From contig NZ_JTAN02000001.1 in NCBI RefSeq assembly GCF_000949135.2, positions 476,001 to 540,000 on the forward strand: a stretch of 64,000 nt of DNA, in the 5' to 3' direction. Positions 35,083-45,006 of this stretch are shown in pieces. This DNA is from Burkholderia sp. USMB20 (GTDB lineage: Bacteria > Pseudomonadota > Gammaproteobacteria > Burkholderiales > Burkholderiaceae). The notes under the pieces were generated by a model. The model searched no databases, was not told the DNA's origin, and worked only from the letters and a program-made list of their open reading frames with translations. A program made the translations under genes and the position numbers. Position 1 is the first letter of the stretch, and each line of letters starts with the position of its first letter.

Positions 35083-38000
35083 TCACGCCGCCGCACGCAC
35101 GTGCTCGAGCAGCGCCTGCAGCGGATGACGCACCTGCCGCGCGGACATGCGCTTCACCTGGCTGCGGCACGAATACCCGGTCGCCAGCGCTTCACCCTCC
35201 TCTTCCGGCGCATCGACATGCGCGGCCCACGATTGCGCATAGATCGTGCGCGACGTCTGCAGATTGCGCGCCTCGTGCCCGTAGGTCCCCGACATCCCGC
35301 AGCACCCTGCCGCCTGAACCGCCAGGCGCAACCCGCGACGCGCGAACACCTGCGCCCACTGCTTACCGCTGTCGGGCGCGTTGGTCTTCTCGGTGCAATG
35401 CGGCAGCAGCCGGTACGCTGCCGATACGCCGTGCGCGCCCGCCCCGGCCTCCGGCATCGCGTCCAGCAACCACTCCTGCGGCAGCGCGACCTTCGGCACG
35501 TCGGCGAGCCCCGTCACCTTCAGGTATTCCTGCCGATACGTGAGCGTCATCGCCGGATCGAGGCCGACGAGCGCGACACCCGCGCGCGCGAGCGCGGCCA
35601 GTTGCGTCGCGTTGCGAATCGCCGCCTGCCCGAACGCGCGAAGAAAGCCCTGTACGTGCAGCGCCTTGCCGTTCGGCGCGAGCGGCGCGAGCCACACCTG
35701 GAAGCCGATACGCGCGGCCAGTTCGATCAGCGTCGCCAGTTGCTCGGTATCGAAATAACGCGTGAACGTGTCCTGCACGATGACGACGCTGCGTGCGCGC
35801 TGCGCATCGCTCAACGCGGCGAGCGCCTGCGGCTCGGCCGGCCGCACCTTCCATTGCCGGATCACGGCCGCGAGGTCGAAGCGGCTCAGGAGCGGACTAT
35901 CGACCATGCCGACGTGCCGCTCGAGCAGCGTGCGCACCCAGCCGGCGCGCATCAGGCCGTTGTACAGCGCGGGCACGCGCGCCATCCACGGCATCGTGAA
36001 TTCGAGCGAGCCGATCAGGTAGTCGCGCAGCGGCCGCAAGTAGCGCTGGTGATACAGCTCGAGAAAGCGCGAGCGGAACTCGGGCACGTTGACCTTGACC
36101 GGGCACTGCCCCGCGCACGACTTGCACGCGAGGCAGCCGGCCATCGCGTCGTACACCTCGTGCGAAAAGTCGGCTTCGCCGTTGCGCGCCGCGCGGCTGT
36201 TGCGCCAGCGTTGCGCGAAACCGCGCAGGAACGGCTGCCGCGCACGCGCGGCCGCGACGACGTCGACGCCGGCCTGTCCTTGCAGACGCAACCATTCGCG
36301 CATCAGCGACGCGCGTCCCTTCGGCGACTGCACGCGTTCGCGCGTCGCCTTCCACGACGGGCACATCGCGTCGTCCGGATCGAAGTTGTAGCACGCGCCG
36401 TTGCCGTTGCAGTGCATCGCCGTGCCGTAGTGCTGCCATACGCGCTCGTCGATCTGCCGGTCGTGATCGCCGCGCGTGGGCACCTCGTCGATCTTCAAGA
36501 GCCGCAGCGTGGGCTCCGGCGGCGTCGCGATCTTGCCCGGGTTGAACTGGTTGTGCGGATCGAACGCGGCTTTCAGCTGCTGCAGCGACGGATAGAGTTC
36601 GCCGAAGAACGCCGGCGCATATTCGGAGCGCACGCCCTTGCCGTGCTCGCCCCATAACAGGCCACCATGCCGCTGCGTGAGTTCGGCCACCGCGTCCGAC
36701 ACCGGCCGCACCAGCGCGGCCTGCTTCGGGTCCTTCATGTCGAGCGCCGGACGCACGTGCAGCACGCCCGCGTCGACGTGGCCGAACATCCCGTACTGCA
36801 ACCCGTGGCCGTCGAGCAGCGCGCGGAATTCGGCGATGTACGCGGCGAGATTCTCGGGCGGCACCGCGGTGTCCTCGACGAACGGCTGCGGGCGCGCCTC
36901 GCCCTGCACGTTGCCGAGCAGGCCGACCGCGCGCTTGCGCATCGCGTACACGCGCTTCACCGCGTCGTCGCCGGTCGCGAGCGTGTGGCCGAGGCGCTCG
37001 ACGCTCGTGTCGGTGCGCAAATGCTCGACGAACGCACGCACGCGCGCATCGACGTCGCCGGCGTCGTCGCCGCAGAATTCGATCAGGTTGATGCCGAGCG
37101 TCGGACGCGCATCGTCCTGCGGGAAATACTCGGCCACGCTGCTCCACACGAAGTCCTTCATCGCGAGCATCAGCACCTTCGAGTCGACCGTCTCGATCGA
37201 CAACGGCTTGAGTTCGAGCAGCGCGCGCGCATCGCGCAGCGCGTCCATGAAGCCGGCGTAGCGCACGTTGACCAGCACCGAATACTTCGGGATCGGCAGC
37301 ACGTTCAGCTTCGCCTCGACCACGAAACCGAGCGAGCCTTCGGCGCCGCACAGCACGCTGTTCAGGTTGAAGCGGCCGTCCGGTTCGCGCAGGTGCGCGA
37401 GATCGTAGCCGGTCAGGCAGCGATTGAGCTTCGGAAACTTCGCGTCGATCAGCGCGGCCTTTTCGTCGCTGATGCGGCGCGCGGTGCGATAGACCTTGCC
37501 GACCCGGTCCTGCCGTGCGCAGCGGCGTTCCAGTTCGTCGTCCGCGAGCGCGTCGCTGTGCAGCTGCTCGCCGCCCATCAGCACGAAGTCGAGCGCGAGC
37601 ACGTGGTCGCGTGTCTTGCCGTACGTGCAGCTGCCCTGCCCGCTCGCGTCGGTGTTGATCATCCCGCCGACCGTCGCGCGGTTCGACGTCGACAGCTCGG
37701 GTGCGAAAAACAGGCCATGCGGCTTCAGCGCGGCGTTGAGCTGGTCCTTGACGACGCCCGCCTGCACGCGCACCCAACGCTCGCCGGCATTGATCTCGAG
37801 GATCCGGTTCATGTTGCGCGACAGGTCGACGACCACGCCGTCGGTCAGCGACTGCCCGTTGGTGCCCGTGCCGCCGCCGCGCGCCGCCACCGCGACGTCG
37901 CGGTGCGCGGGTTCGGCGAGCAGGCGCGCGAGCAGCCGCACGTCGTCCGCATGGGCGGGACAGATCACCGCCTGCGGCAGGCGCTGGTAGATCGAGTTGT

Positions 38001-38136
38001 CGGTCGCCTGCACGGTCCGGTTCGCATGGTCCGCACGGATTTCGCCGGCGAATCCGGCCGCCTGGAGGGCGGCAAGAAAGTCGCGGTAACGCCCCTCGGG
38101 CGGGCTGGCGGGACGGGGCAACGGAGCGATCGGCAT
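35083..38136 (-). CDS. ydiJ: YdiJ-type FAD-linked dehydrogenase with Fe-S domain
   Basis: A 1017-residue protein, very close to the 1018 residues of E. coli YdiJ, a 2-hydroxyacid (D-2-hydroxyglutarate/D-lactate-type) dehydrogenase. Domains in order: FAD-binding type 4 (GGGTGTNGQSL near residue 95), FAD-linked oxidase C-terminal domain, a ferredoxin-like region with the cluster motif CLACKSCAGQCP, and a C-terminal cysteine-rich CCG domain (AAGCCGMSGTYGHE). A longer frame begins with a TTG at 38202; I prefer the ATG at 38136, although its Shine-Dalgarno is weak. It is divergent from a LysR regulator, its likely controller. Confidence 0.9.
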   Translation of the reverse strand: MPIAPLPRPASPPEGRYRDFLAALQAAGFAGEIRADHANRTVQATDNSIYQRLPQAVICPAHADDVRLLARLLAEPAHRDVAVAARGGGTGTNGQSLTDGVVVDLSRNMNRILEINAGERWVRVQAGVVKDQLNAALKPHGLFFAPELSTSNRATVGGMINTDASGQGSCTYGKTRDHVLALDFVLMGGEQLHSDALADDELERRCARQDRVGKVYRTARRISDEKAALIDAKFPKLNRCLTGYDLAHLREPDGRFNLNSVLCGAEGSLGFVVEAKLNVLPIPKYSVLVNVRYAGFMDALRDARALLELKPLSIETVDSKVLMLAMKDFVWSSVAEYFPQDDARPTLGINLIEFCGDDAGDVDARVRAFVEHLRTDTSVERLGHTLATGDDAVKRVYAMRKRAVGLLGNVQGEARPQPFVEDTAVPPENLAAYIAEFRALLDGHGLQYGMFGHVDAGVLHVRPALDMKDPKQAALVRPVSDAVAELTQRHGGLLWGEHGKGVRSEYAPAFFGELYPSLQQLKAAFDPHNQFNPGKIATPPEPTLRLLKIDEVPTRGDHDRQIDERVWQHYGTAMHCNGNGACYNFDPDDAMCPSWKATRERVQSPKGRASLMREWLRLQGQAGVDVVAAARARQPFLRGFAQRWRNSRAARNGEADFSHEVYDAMAGCLACKSCAGQCPVKVNVPEFRSRFLELYHQRYLRPLRDYLIGSLEFTMPWMARVPALYNGLMRAGWVRTLLERHVGMVDSPLLSRFDLAAVIRQWKVRPAEPQALAALSDAQRARSVVIVQDTFTRYFDTEQLATLIELAARIGFQVWLAPLAPNGKALHVQGFLRAFGQAAIRNATQLAALARAGVALVGLDPAMTLTYRQEYLKVTGLADVPKVALPQEWLLDAMPEAGAGAHGVSAAYRLLPHCTEKTNAPDSGKQWAQVFARRGLRLAVQAAGCCGMSGTYGHEARNLQTSRTIYAQSWAAHVDAPEEEGEALATGYSCRSQVKRMSARQVRHPLQALLEHVRAAA

Positions 38137-38289
38137 GGGATGAAAGCGCAATGTGGAGGGAGCCGGTGCGCGGCCTCGATCTAAAACATGAGTTTTGAGC
38201 AAGATTCCACGCAGCCCGGAAATCCAGTATCGTGCGAATCAGCGCGAGAAACAAACGAATTCTCCCCCAGCAAAACTTGCATAAAACTC

Positions 38290-39180
38290 ATGAATTACCG
38301 TCGCCTGACCCCGTCCATGTCGCTGCTGCTGGTGTTCGAGGCCGCCGCGCGCCACGAAAGCTACACGCGTGCGGCCGACGAGCTGTCGCTGAGCCAGAGC
38401 GCGATCAGCCGGCAGGTCCAGACGCTCGAGGATCAGCTCGGCGTGCCGCTGTTCCGGCGTGAAGGCCGCTCCGTGAAGCTGACGGAAGTCGGCCGGCGCT
38501 ACTTCGTCGAGCTGAGCGGCGCGCTCGGGCGCATCCGCGGCGCGACGCTGCAGGCGATGTCGCACCAGGCCGGCGCCGGCACGCTGCGGCTCGCGACCTT
38601 GCCGACCTTCGGCTCGAAATGGCTGCTGCCGCACCTGCACGATTTCTATGCCGCGCATCCGGGCGTGACCGTGCACCTGCATTCGCGGATCGGCGGCATC
38701 GACTTCCATACCGACGATCTCGACGCGGCCATCACCGTCGGCGCGGGCGACTGGCCCGGCCTGCACGCGCACCGGCTGTACAACGAGTTCCTGATCGCGA
38801 TCGCGAGCCCCGAGTCAGTCGGGCGCCGCAAGGCCGGCCCGCGCGCGCCGGCATGGGCGGTCGGGCAGACGCTGCTGGGCGTGACGAGCAATCAGCACGC
38901 GTGGGCCGAATGGTTCTCGCATTTCGGGCTCGATCATCGCGAGATGCGCATCGGTCCCAGTTTCGAGCTGACGTCGCACCTGATCCAGGCCGTGCGGGCG
39001 GGAATGGGGATCGGCCTCGTGCCGAAGGTGCTGGTGGAAGACGAGCTCAGCCGCAACGAGCTCGTATCGATCGGCGATGCGATCACCAGCCAGCGCAGCT
39101 ACTACCTCGTGTATCCGCCGGAAAACGACACGCTGCCGTCGCTGGTCGCGTTTCGGGAATGGCTGCTGAAATCGTGCTGA
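38290..39180 (+). CDS. LysR regulator divergent from ydiJ (GcvA-like)
   Basis: A 296-residue LysR regulator. The helix-turn-helix is ESYTRAADELSLSQSAISRQ, and the effector domain has the GcvA-subgroup features RLATLPTFGSKWLLPHL and IGGIDFHTDDLDAAI. It is transcribed away from the FAD/Fe-S dehydrogenase across 153 bp, suggesting that it senses a 2-hydroxyacid or related metabolite. The ATG at 38290 is the first start that keeps a normal N-terminus. Confidence 0.88.
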   Translation: MNYRRLTPSMSLLLVFEAAARHESYTRAADELSLSQSAISRQVQTLEDQLGVPLFRREGRSVKLTEVGRRYFVELSGALGRIRGATLQAMSHQAGAGTLRLATLPTFGSKWLLPHLHDFYAAHPGVTVHLHSRIGGIDFHTDDLDAAITVGAGDWPGLHAHRLYNEFLIAIASPESVGRRKAGPRAPAWAVGQTLLGVTSNQHAWAEWFSHFGLDHREMRIGPSFELTSHLIQAVRAGMGIGLVPKVLVEDELSRNELVSIGDAITSQRSYYLVYPPENDTLPSLVAFREWLLKSC

Positions 39181-39212
39181 CGTGCTGAAGCGCAGGCAGC
39201 CGCGCGGCGCGC

Positions 39213-40061
39213 TCACGCGCGCCATTCATCGAGAATCTGTTCGGCGAGGTAGTCGCACAGCGGGCGCGCCGATTGCGCGCTGCGCGCGAGCACGACCTCG
39301 ATCGCGTCGAGCGGCGGCAGCCCTTCGTTCTGCGACAACCGGACGAGATGCGCGGGAATGCTGCAGCGCGCGAGCGGCGCGATCGCGAGGCCGGCCTCGA
39401 CCATGCTGAGCAAGCCGAGGAAGCTCGGACTTTCGTATGACATCCGGAACGGAATCTTCTGCCGGTTCAGCGCCTTGAGCGCGTGATCGCGCGCCATGCT
39501 GCCGTGCGTGAAGAGCGCGACCGGCAGCGGCCGCTCTTCCCATACGTTCCGTTTCGCCGAGCCGGTCCACACGATCGGCTCGCGCCGCACCAGCTCGCCG
39601 GTCACGCCCTTGATGCGCGTGAGGCAGGCCAGATCGATGGTGTTGTCCTTCAGCATCGGCACCAGCGCGCTGCTTGGCTGGCCGATCACGCGCACTTCGA
39701 CGCGCGGATGCATCGCGGCGAACTTGCCGAGCACCTGCGGCAGCAGCGACGAGATGTAGTCGTCCGGCACGCCGATCGTCACGCGCCCGCGGATCTCCGG
39801 CCGCACGACCGACGCCCACGCCTCGTCGCGCAACGCCAGCATCCGGCGGCCGTATTCAGCGAGCATGCGGCCGTCGTCGGTGGCCGTGACGTTGCGCGTG
39901 TCGCGGATGAACAGCGGCTTGCCGAGTGCATCCTCCAGCGCCTTGATCTGCATGCTCAGCGCCGACGGCGACCGGTGCACCGCCTGCGCGCCCTGCGCGA
40001 ACGAGCCGGACTCCGCCACGGCCACCACCATCGCCAGCACATCGAGGTCGAGCTTTTTCAT
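39213..40061 (-). CDS. LysR-family transcriptional regulator
   Basis: A 282-residue LysR regulator with helix-turn-helix SGSFAQGAQAVHRSPSALSMQ and a complete effector domain of the short subgroup (VTIGVPDDYISSLLPQVLG). It is divergent from a LysE-family exporter gene across 106 bp and is probably its regulator. It is convergent with the LysR gene ending at 39180. Confidence 0.88.
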   Translation of the reverse strand: MKKLDLDVLAMVVAVAESGSFAQGAQAVHRSPSALSMQIKALEDALGKPLFIRDTRNVTATDDGRMLAEYGRRMLALRDEAWASVVRPEIRGRVTIGVPDDYISSLLPQVLGKFAAMHPRVEVRVIGQPSSALVPMLKDNTIDLACLTRIKGVTGELVRREPIVWTGSAKRNVWEERPLPVALFTHGSMARDHALKALNRQKIPFRMSYESPSFLGLLSMVEAGLAIAPLARCSIPAHLVRLSQNEGLPPLDAIEVVLARSAQSARPLCDYLAEQILDEWRA

Positions 40062-40167
40062 GTCATTCAGAAAATCTGATCAATCGATTCAGTTTATCCC
40101 GTTTTACTGTCCTCCTCCAACGCCGGACAATGGACGTCATCGACATTCATCGCGGGAAGCTGTAACC

Positions 40168-40815
40168 ATGCATACCTCCGGCTCGCTCTACGGATTCCTG
40201 GTCATCGGCGGCATGCTCGCGATCACGCCGGGGCCGAACATGGTCTACGTGATGTCGCGCTCGATCGCGCAAGGGCGCACCGCCGGGCTGATTTCGCTGG
40301 CGGGCGTGACGGTGGGCTACCTGTTCTACATGTTCGGCGCCGCGTTCGGGATCACGACGCTGTTCCTGAGCGTGCCGTACGCGGGCACCGTGCTCGGCGT
40401 GGTGGGCGCCGCGTATCTGCTCTACCTCGCGTGGCAGGCCGTCCGGCCCGGCGGCCGTTCACCGTTCGAGGTGAAGACGCTGCCGAACGAGCAGCCGCTG
40501 CGGCTGCTCGCGATGGGCGCGACGACCAGCGTGCTGAATCCGAAGCTCGCGATGCTGTTCGTGTCGCTGCTGCCGCAGTTCATCGATTACCGGCAAGGCA
40601 GCGTGTTCGGCCAGTCGCTCTTTCTCGGTTCATTACTGATCGCGGCGTTCGTGTCGGCGAACGGACTGGTCGCGATCGGCTCGAGCGGCATCGCAAAGTT
40701 CATGCACGGGCGGCCGGCGCTCCTGCTCGCGCAACGCTGGGCGATGGGCGCGGTGCTCGGCGGCCTCGGCGTGCAGATGCTCGTCGAGGCGTCGAGCATG
40801 GCGGGTGTGGCGTGA
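40168..40815 (+). CDS. LysE/RhtB-family amino acid exporter
   Basis: A 215-residue membrane transporter with six hydrophobic segments. Family motifs are AITPGPNMVYVMSRSIAQGR near the N-terminus and TTSVLNPKLAMLFVSLLPQF in the centre. This is the third LysE-superfamily gene in the window. The divergent LysR gene probably regulates it. The substrate is not predictable. Confidence 0.89.
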   Translation: MHTSGSLYGFLVIGGMLAITPGPNMVYVMSRSIAQGRTAGLISLAGVTVGYLFYMFGAAFGITTLFLSVPYAGTVLGVVGAAYLLYLAWQAVRPGGRSPFEVKTLPNEQPLRLLAMGATTSVLNPKLAMLFVSLLPQFIDYRQGSVFGQSLFLGSLLIAAFVSANGLVAIGSSGIAKFMHGRPALLLAQRWAMGAVLGGLGVQMLVEASSMAGVA

Positions 40816-40858
40816 CGGCCGCGACGCACGTACCGATGTGCATCGCGCCGCCGCGCGT

Positions 40859-42307
40859 TCACTTCGTCAGCAATTCGGCCTCCAGGTCGCGCAGCCGCTC
40901 CGGAAACCGCACGCGCAGCACCACGAACCACGCGAGCCCGACCGCCAGCAACGCGACGAACACGTAAGGCAGCCATGCATAGACGCCGTCCGGCACCGGA
41001 TACACGCTGCCGGCGAGCGGAATCGCGAGCAGCACGACCGCGATAACGCTGATCGCGACGTGCCGCGCGCGAAGCCTGCGTTGCCGACGCAGATAGAGCG
41101 GCGCGCCGATCGCGACCAGCACGTACGCGAGCAGCCAGCCGTAGGTGGCGATCGAGCTGAGATAGCCGTACGAATCGAGCAGCGCCGTGCCGCGTGCGGT
41201 CAGCACCAGCGCCGTCGCCAGCGCAAGCACCGCGATCAGCGCGACCGCGACGTGCGGCGTCGCGTTCGTCTCGTGCGCGCGCCCGGTCGACGCATGCAGC
41301 ACGCCCTGCCGCCCGAACGTGTAGACGATGCGCGCCGCCGCGTTGATCGACGAAAAGAATGCCGCGAAGAAGCTGAGCGCCACCCCGGCGTCGATCAGCA
41401 CCCCGACCCACCCGGCGCCCAGCCGATGCGCGAGCACCGCGAGCGGACCGTCGACGCGATCGAGCGGCGGCGTCTGCCCGTGGAACGCGCCGACCATCCC
41501 GTACGCGCCGACCACGAACAGCAGCGCCGGCCCGACCACGCTGATCAGCACCGCACGCGGAATCGCGCGGAACGGGTCGCGCGCCTCGGCGCCGAGCACG
41601 GTCGCGCTCTCGAACCCGGTGAAGCTGAAGAACGCCAGCACCATCCCGAGCTGCAGCTGCGTCGGCTTCACGCCTTCGAGCGTGAGCTGCGCGCGATCGA
41701 CGGGATGACCGCCGAATGCGATCGTTCCGATCACGACGGCGGCGATCAGCAGCAGCGTCGCGAGCTCGACGAACAGCGTGAAGCGCGTGGACAGCCGGAT
41801 ATCGCGAAACGCGATGTACCACGCGGCAAACGCGGTGACGACCGTGAGGCCGAGCACCGTGCCGAGCGGCGTCGCGCCGCCGAGCAGCCCCGTTTCGCGG
41901 CCGAGCACGAGAAACGTGTTGATCGTGCCCTGCAGGATGCCCGCCGCGGCCACCGCATAGGCGATCAACAGCGACCAGCCGCAGATGGCGCCCCAGGTCG
42001 GCCCGATGCCGGCCGACACGTATGCATACAGCGCGCCCGGCGACGCCGAATCGCGCGCGAACACCGAGATGCTCCACGACGAGAACAGCAGCGCGACGAT
42101 CGCGAACAGGTACGCGAGCCAGGTGCCGTTGCCGGCCGTCGCGAACACGGCGGGAATCAGCACGCCGATCCCGCCCGACACGCCGACGAGGCCGATCGAC
42201 TGCGCGATCAGCTCGGGCAGGCTCAGGTAATTGCGCCGCAGGCCGCCTGCCTGCGGCGCGGTGCCCGGCGCGGGCAGCGCCTGCGCGGGTGTGGCTGGAT
42301 GACTCAT
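40859..42307 (-). CDS. APC-family amino acid permease
   Basis: A 482-residue amino acid/polyamine/organocation permease with about 12 membrane segments. Near the N-terminus GLVGVSGGIGVLIPAVFA is the unwound helix-1 motif that binds the substrate carboxylate, and FSFTGFESATVLGAEARDPFR is the conserved helix-6 region. Length is normal. No regulator or enzyme that would point to a substrate is nearby; the next gene upstream is sfnB, 148 bp away on the same strand. Confidence 0.88.
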   Translation of the reverse strand: MSHPATPAQALPAPGTAPQAGGLRRNYLSLPELIAQSIGLVGVSGGIGVLIPAVFATAGNGTWLAYLFAIVALLFSSWSISVFARDSASPGALYAYVSAGIGPTWGAICGWSLLIAYAVAAAGILQGTINTFLVLGRETGLLGGATPLGTVLGLTVVTAFAAWYIAFRDIRLSTRFTLFVELATLLLIAAVVIGTIAFGGHPVDRAQLTLEGVKPTQLQLGMVLAFFSFTGFESATVLGAEARDPFRAIPRAVLISVVGPALLFVVGAYGMVGAFHGQTPPLDRVDGPLAVLAHRLGAGWVGVLIDAGVALSFFAAFFSSINAAARIVYTFGRQGVLHASTGRAHETNATPHVAVALIAVLALATALVLTARGTALLDSYGYLSSIATYGWLLAYVLVAIGAPLYLRRQRRLRARHVAISVIAVVLLAIPLAGSVYPVPDGVYAWLPYVFVALLAVGLAWFVVLRVRFPERLRDLEAELLTK

Positions 42308-42455
42308 CGATTCACCTTGTCATGATTGAGGCGGCGCGGCGTGTGCCGCGTCCGTGGCATGGCCTCGACGCGGGCCGCTGCGTGCGCCCGTACGAAAATG
42401 CGCGCCGCGGCGCGCATCGGAACCACGTCGCGGCGACGACGCCGGCGCGGGTTCG

Positions 42456-43685
42456 TCAGTTCCACGAATGGCGCGCGGGCTTCACGCCGTTGAGGTAGTA
42501 GTTGCCGACCGCGTGGTATTTCCAGCGCACGGGATCGTGCAGCGTATGCACGCGCGCGTTGCGCCAGTGGCGGTCGAAGTTGTATTTCGCGAGCGTCGAC
42601 TTGCTGCCGCCCAGTTCGAACAGCTTGCTCGCCGCGAGCAGCGATACCTCGGTCGTCGCGATCTTCGCCTCGCCGACGGCGATCGCCGCCTGCGCGACCG
42701 TGTCCTCGTCAGGCTCGCGCTTCGCGACGTCGACGAAGCGCCCCGCGCGCGCGAGCAGCGCTTCGGCCGCATGCACGCGGTACGCGATGTCGCCGATCTG
42801 CGCGATCGTCAGCGGGTCCTCGCTCGCGCGTTCGACGCCGCTGTCGATCCAGGGCCGCGCATGCTGCTGCACGAATGCGATCGTGTCCTGCAGCGCGGCG
42901 CGCGCGATGCCGAGATCGATCGCGGCCGTCGTGATCTGCGCGAACGGGCCCGCGAAGGTCGGACGATCGTACGAACGCTGCGTGTGGAAGATCTCGAACG
43001 CGCTCACGCGCACGTTCTCGGCGATCACCGTGCCGCTCGCGGTGGTGCGCTGGCCGAAGCCGCTCCAGTCGTCGACCACGGTAAGCCCCGGCGCGCCCTG
43101 CCGCACGAATGCAAGTACCGCCTGGTCCGCCTCGTCGAGGGCCAGCACCGGAATCCAGTGCGCGAACAGCGTACCGGTCGAGTAGAACTTGCGGCCGTTC
43201 AGCACGAATCCGTCGCCGTCGCGGCGCACGCGGGTCTGGATGTCGAGCACGTTCTTGCCGCCCGCTTCCGAAAACGCGTTGCCGTAGCGCGCGCCCTTCA
43301 GCACGAGATCGAAGAAGAAGCGCTTTTGCGCATCGTTGCCTTCGAGACGAATATCCTCGATCAGGCAGTAGTGATTCTGCGGAATCTGCCCGATCGACGG
43401 GTCCGCCTGCGAGACGATCGCAATCACTTCCGCGAGCGTGACGTTCGACACTTCCGCGCCGCCGTATTCGCGCGGCACGGTGATCCCCCACAGTCCGCTC
43501 GACGAAAACAGCTCGATTTCGTCGTACGGCAGCTTCCGTTCGCGATCGCGCAGCGCCGCATGTTCGGCGAGTCGCGCCGCGACCTGATGCGCGACGTCGA
43601 GCGCTTCGGCATCGGAGCCGATGACGGGAACGGGCGCAGCGTCTGCTTGCGGCCGCGTGTGTTCTTCGATGATTTCCGTGGACAT
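42456..43685 (-). CDS. sfnB: SfnB-family acyl-CoA-dehydrogenase-like flavoprotein
   Basis: A 409-residue flavoprotein of the acyl-CoA dehydrogenase fold and the SfnB/DszC-like group used in sulfur acquisition. Features include the N-terminal LWGITVPREYGGAEVSNVT, the FAD-binding stretch ARYGNAFSEAGGKN and a C-terminal HDPVRWKYHAVGNYYLNG motif shared with desulfurisation enzymes. Its exact reaction is unsettled; in Pseudomonas it is co-regulated with dimethyl sulfone use. The ATG at 43685 with GGAAA upstream is preferred to the longer frame from 43790, whose extra residues are Arg-rich. Confidence 0.87.
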   Translation of the reverse strand: MSTEIIEEHTRPQADAAPVPVIGSDAEALDVAHQVAARLAEHAALRDRERKLPYDEIELFSSSGLWGITVPREYGGAEVSNVTLAEVIAIVSQADPSIGQIPQNHYCLIEDIRLEGNDAQKRFFFDLVLKGARYGNAFSEAGGKNVLDIQTRVRRDGDGFVLNGRKFYSTGTLFAHWIPVLALDEADQAVLAFVRQGAPGLTVVDDWSGFGQRTTASGTVIAENVRVSAFEIFHTQRSYDRPTFAGPFAQITTAAIDLGIARAALQDTIAFVQQHARPWIDSGVERASEDPLTIAQIGDIAYRVHAAEALLARAGRFVDVAKREPDEDTVAQAAIAVGEAKIATTEVSLLAASKLFELGGSKSTLAKYNFDRHWRNARVHTLHDPVRWKYHAVGNYYLNGVKPARHSWN

Positions 43686-43866
43686 GAAGTTTCCGGCAAA
43701 AATCTGCATGGATCGACGGCGCCGCGCAGGCATCCGTCGACCGCCTGTTTCGATAGGGGAAGCGTCAGGTGCCTCACCTGCCATGCTCATCGCAGGCTGT
43801 CCGTTCGCTCGCCCCGTGCGCGGCCTGCCTCAGCGCCTCAGCACTTCAGCGCGCAGGCGCCGCGCA

Positions 43867-44970
43867 TCACGCGGCAACCGCCTGCCGCTGCGCTTCCAGT
43901 TCGCGCACGAGCGGCAGCACGCGCTTGCCGAAGTACTCGACTTCCTCGATGAAATGCAGGAACCCGGCGAGCACGAGATCGACGCCGATCGCCTTCAGCG
44001 CGACGATCCGCTCGGCGATCTGCTGCGGCGTGCCGATCAGGTTCGTGCGGAAGCCGTCGTTGTACTGCACGAGATCCTCGAACGTGGATTTCGCCCAGTT
44101 GCCCTCGCCTTCCGGCGACGCCTTGCCGGCCTCCTTCACCGCATCGCCGAACGCATTCACCGCCTCGACATGCGCGTGCCGGATGATGTCGTCGAGCACG
44201 GCCTTCGCCTCTTCCTCGGTATCGCGCGCGATCACGAAGGCGTTGACGCCGATCCGCACGCGATGGTTGTTCGCAGCGGCCTTCGCGCGGATGTCGTCGA
44301 TCTGCGCCTTCAGGTTCTCCGGCGTATTGCCGTTCGTGAAGTACCAGTCCGACACGCTGGCCGCGTTGTCGCGTGCCGCGCGCGAGCTGCCGCCCTGGAA
44401 GATCTCCGGGTGCGGTTTCTGCACGGGCTTCGGGCTCAGCGTGTAGTCGTTGAAGCGGTAGAAGTCGCCCTTGAACGTGAAATTGTCCTGCGTCCAGATG
44501 CCCTTCAGCGCCTGGATGAATTCCTTCGAGCGCCGATAGCGTTCGTCGTGCTCGAGCCACGGCTCGCCGATCGCGGTGAACTCGCCCTTGAACCAGCCGC
44601 TCACCACGTTGATCGCAATGCGCCCGTTCGAGATGTGGTCGATCGTGGCAAGCTGCTTCGCGACCACGGCCGGATGCCACGGCCCCGGCAGGATCGCCGC
44701 GAGCACCTTGAGCTTCGTCGTCGCGTGCAGCAGCGCCTGGCTGAACGACACCGACTCGTGCTGGTATTCGGCGCCGTAGCCGGCCGTGAAGCGGATCTGG
44801 CTCAACGCGTAGTCGAAGCCGGCCGCTTCGGCCGTGCGAGCGAGTTTCTGGTTGTATTCGAGGCTCCAGTCGGTACGCTGCTCGATCGTGCTGACGACGA
44901 GGCCGCCGCTGACGTTCGGCACCCAGTATGCGAATTTGACGCCGTCGGCCGAAGGTTCTTGAATGCTCAT
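43867..44970 (-). CDS. sfnG: FMNH2-dependent dimethyl sulfone monooxygenase
   Basis: A 367-residue bacterial-luciferase-fold monooxygenase closely matching SfnG, which converts dimethyl sulfone to methanesulfinate with FMNH2 and oxygen. Visible family segments are FAYWVPNVSGGLVVSTIEQR at the N-terminus, GYGAEYQHESVSFSQALLHA, and INVVSGWFKGEFTAIGEPW. Reduced flavin would come from the msuE-like gene 36 bp upstream on the same strand. sfnB follows after 181 bp. The three form a sulfur-starvation module. Confidence 0.93.
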   Translation of the reverse strand: MSIQEPSADGVKFAYWVPNVSGGLVVSTIEQRTDWSLEYNQKLARTAEAAGFDYALSQIRFTAGYGAEYQHESVSFSQALLHATTKLKVLAAILPGPWHPAVVAKQLATIDHISNGRIAINVVSGWFKGEFTAIGEPWLEHDERYRRSKEFIQALKGIWTQDNFTFKGDFYRFNDYTLSPKPVQKPHPEIFQGGSSRAARDNAASVSDWYFTNGNTPENLKAQIDDIRAKAAANNHRVRIGVNAFVIARDTEEEAKAVLDDIIRHAHVEAVNAFGDAVKEAGKASPEGEGNWAKSTFEDLVQYNDGFRTNLIGTPQQIAERIVALKAIGVDLVLAGFLHFIEEVEYFGKRVLPLVRELEAQRQAVAA

Positions 44971-45006
44971 GAGAAGTCCTGATCGAATGGAAAAACGAGA
45001 GATGGT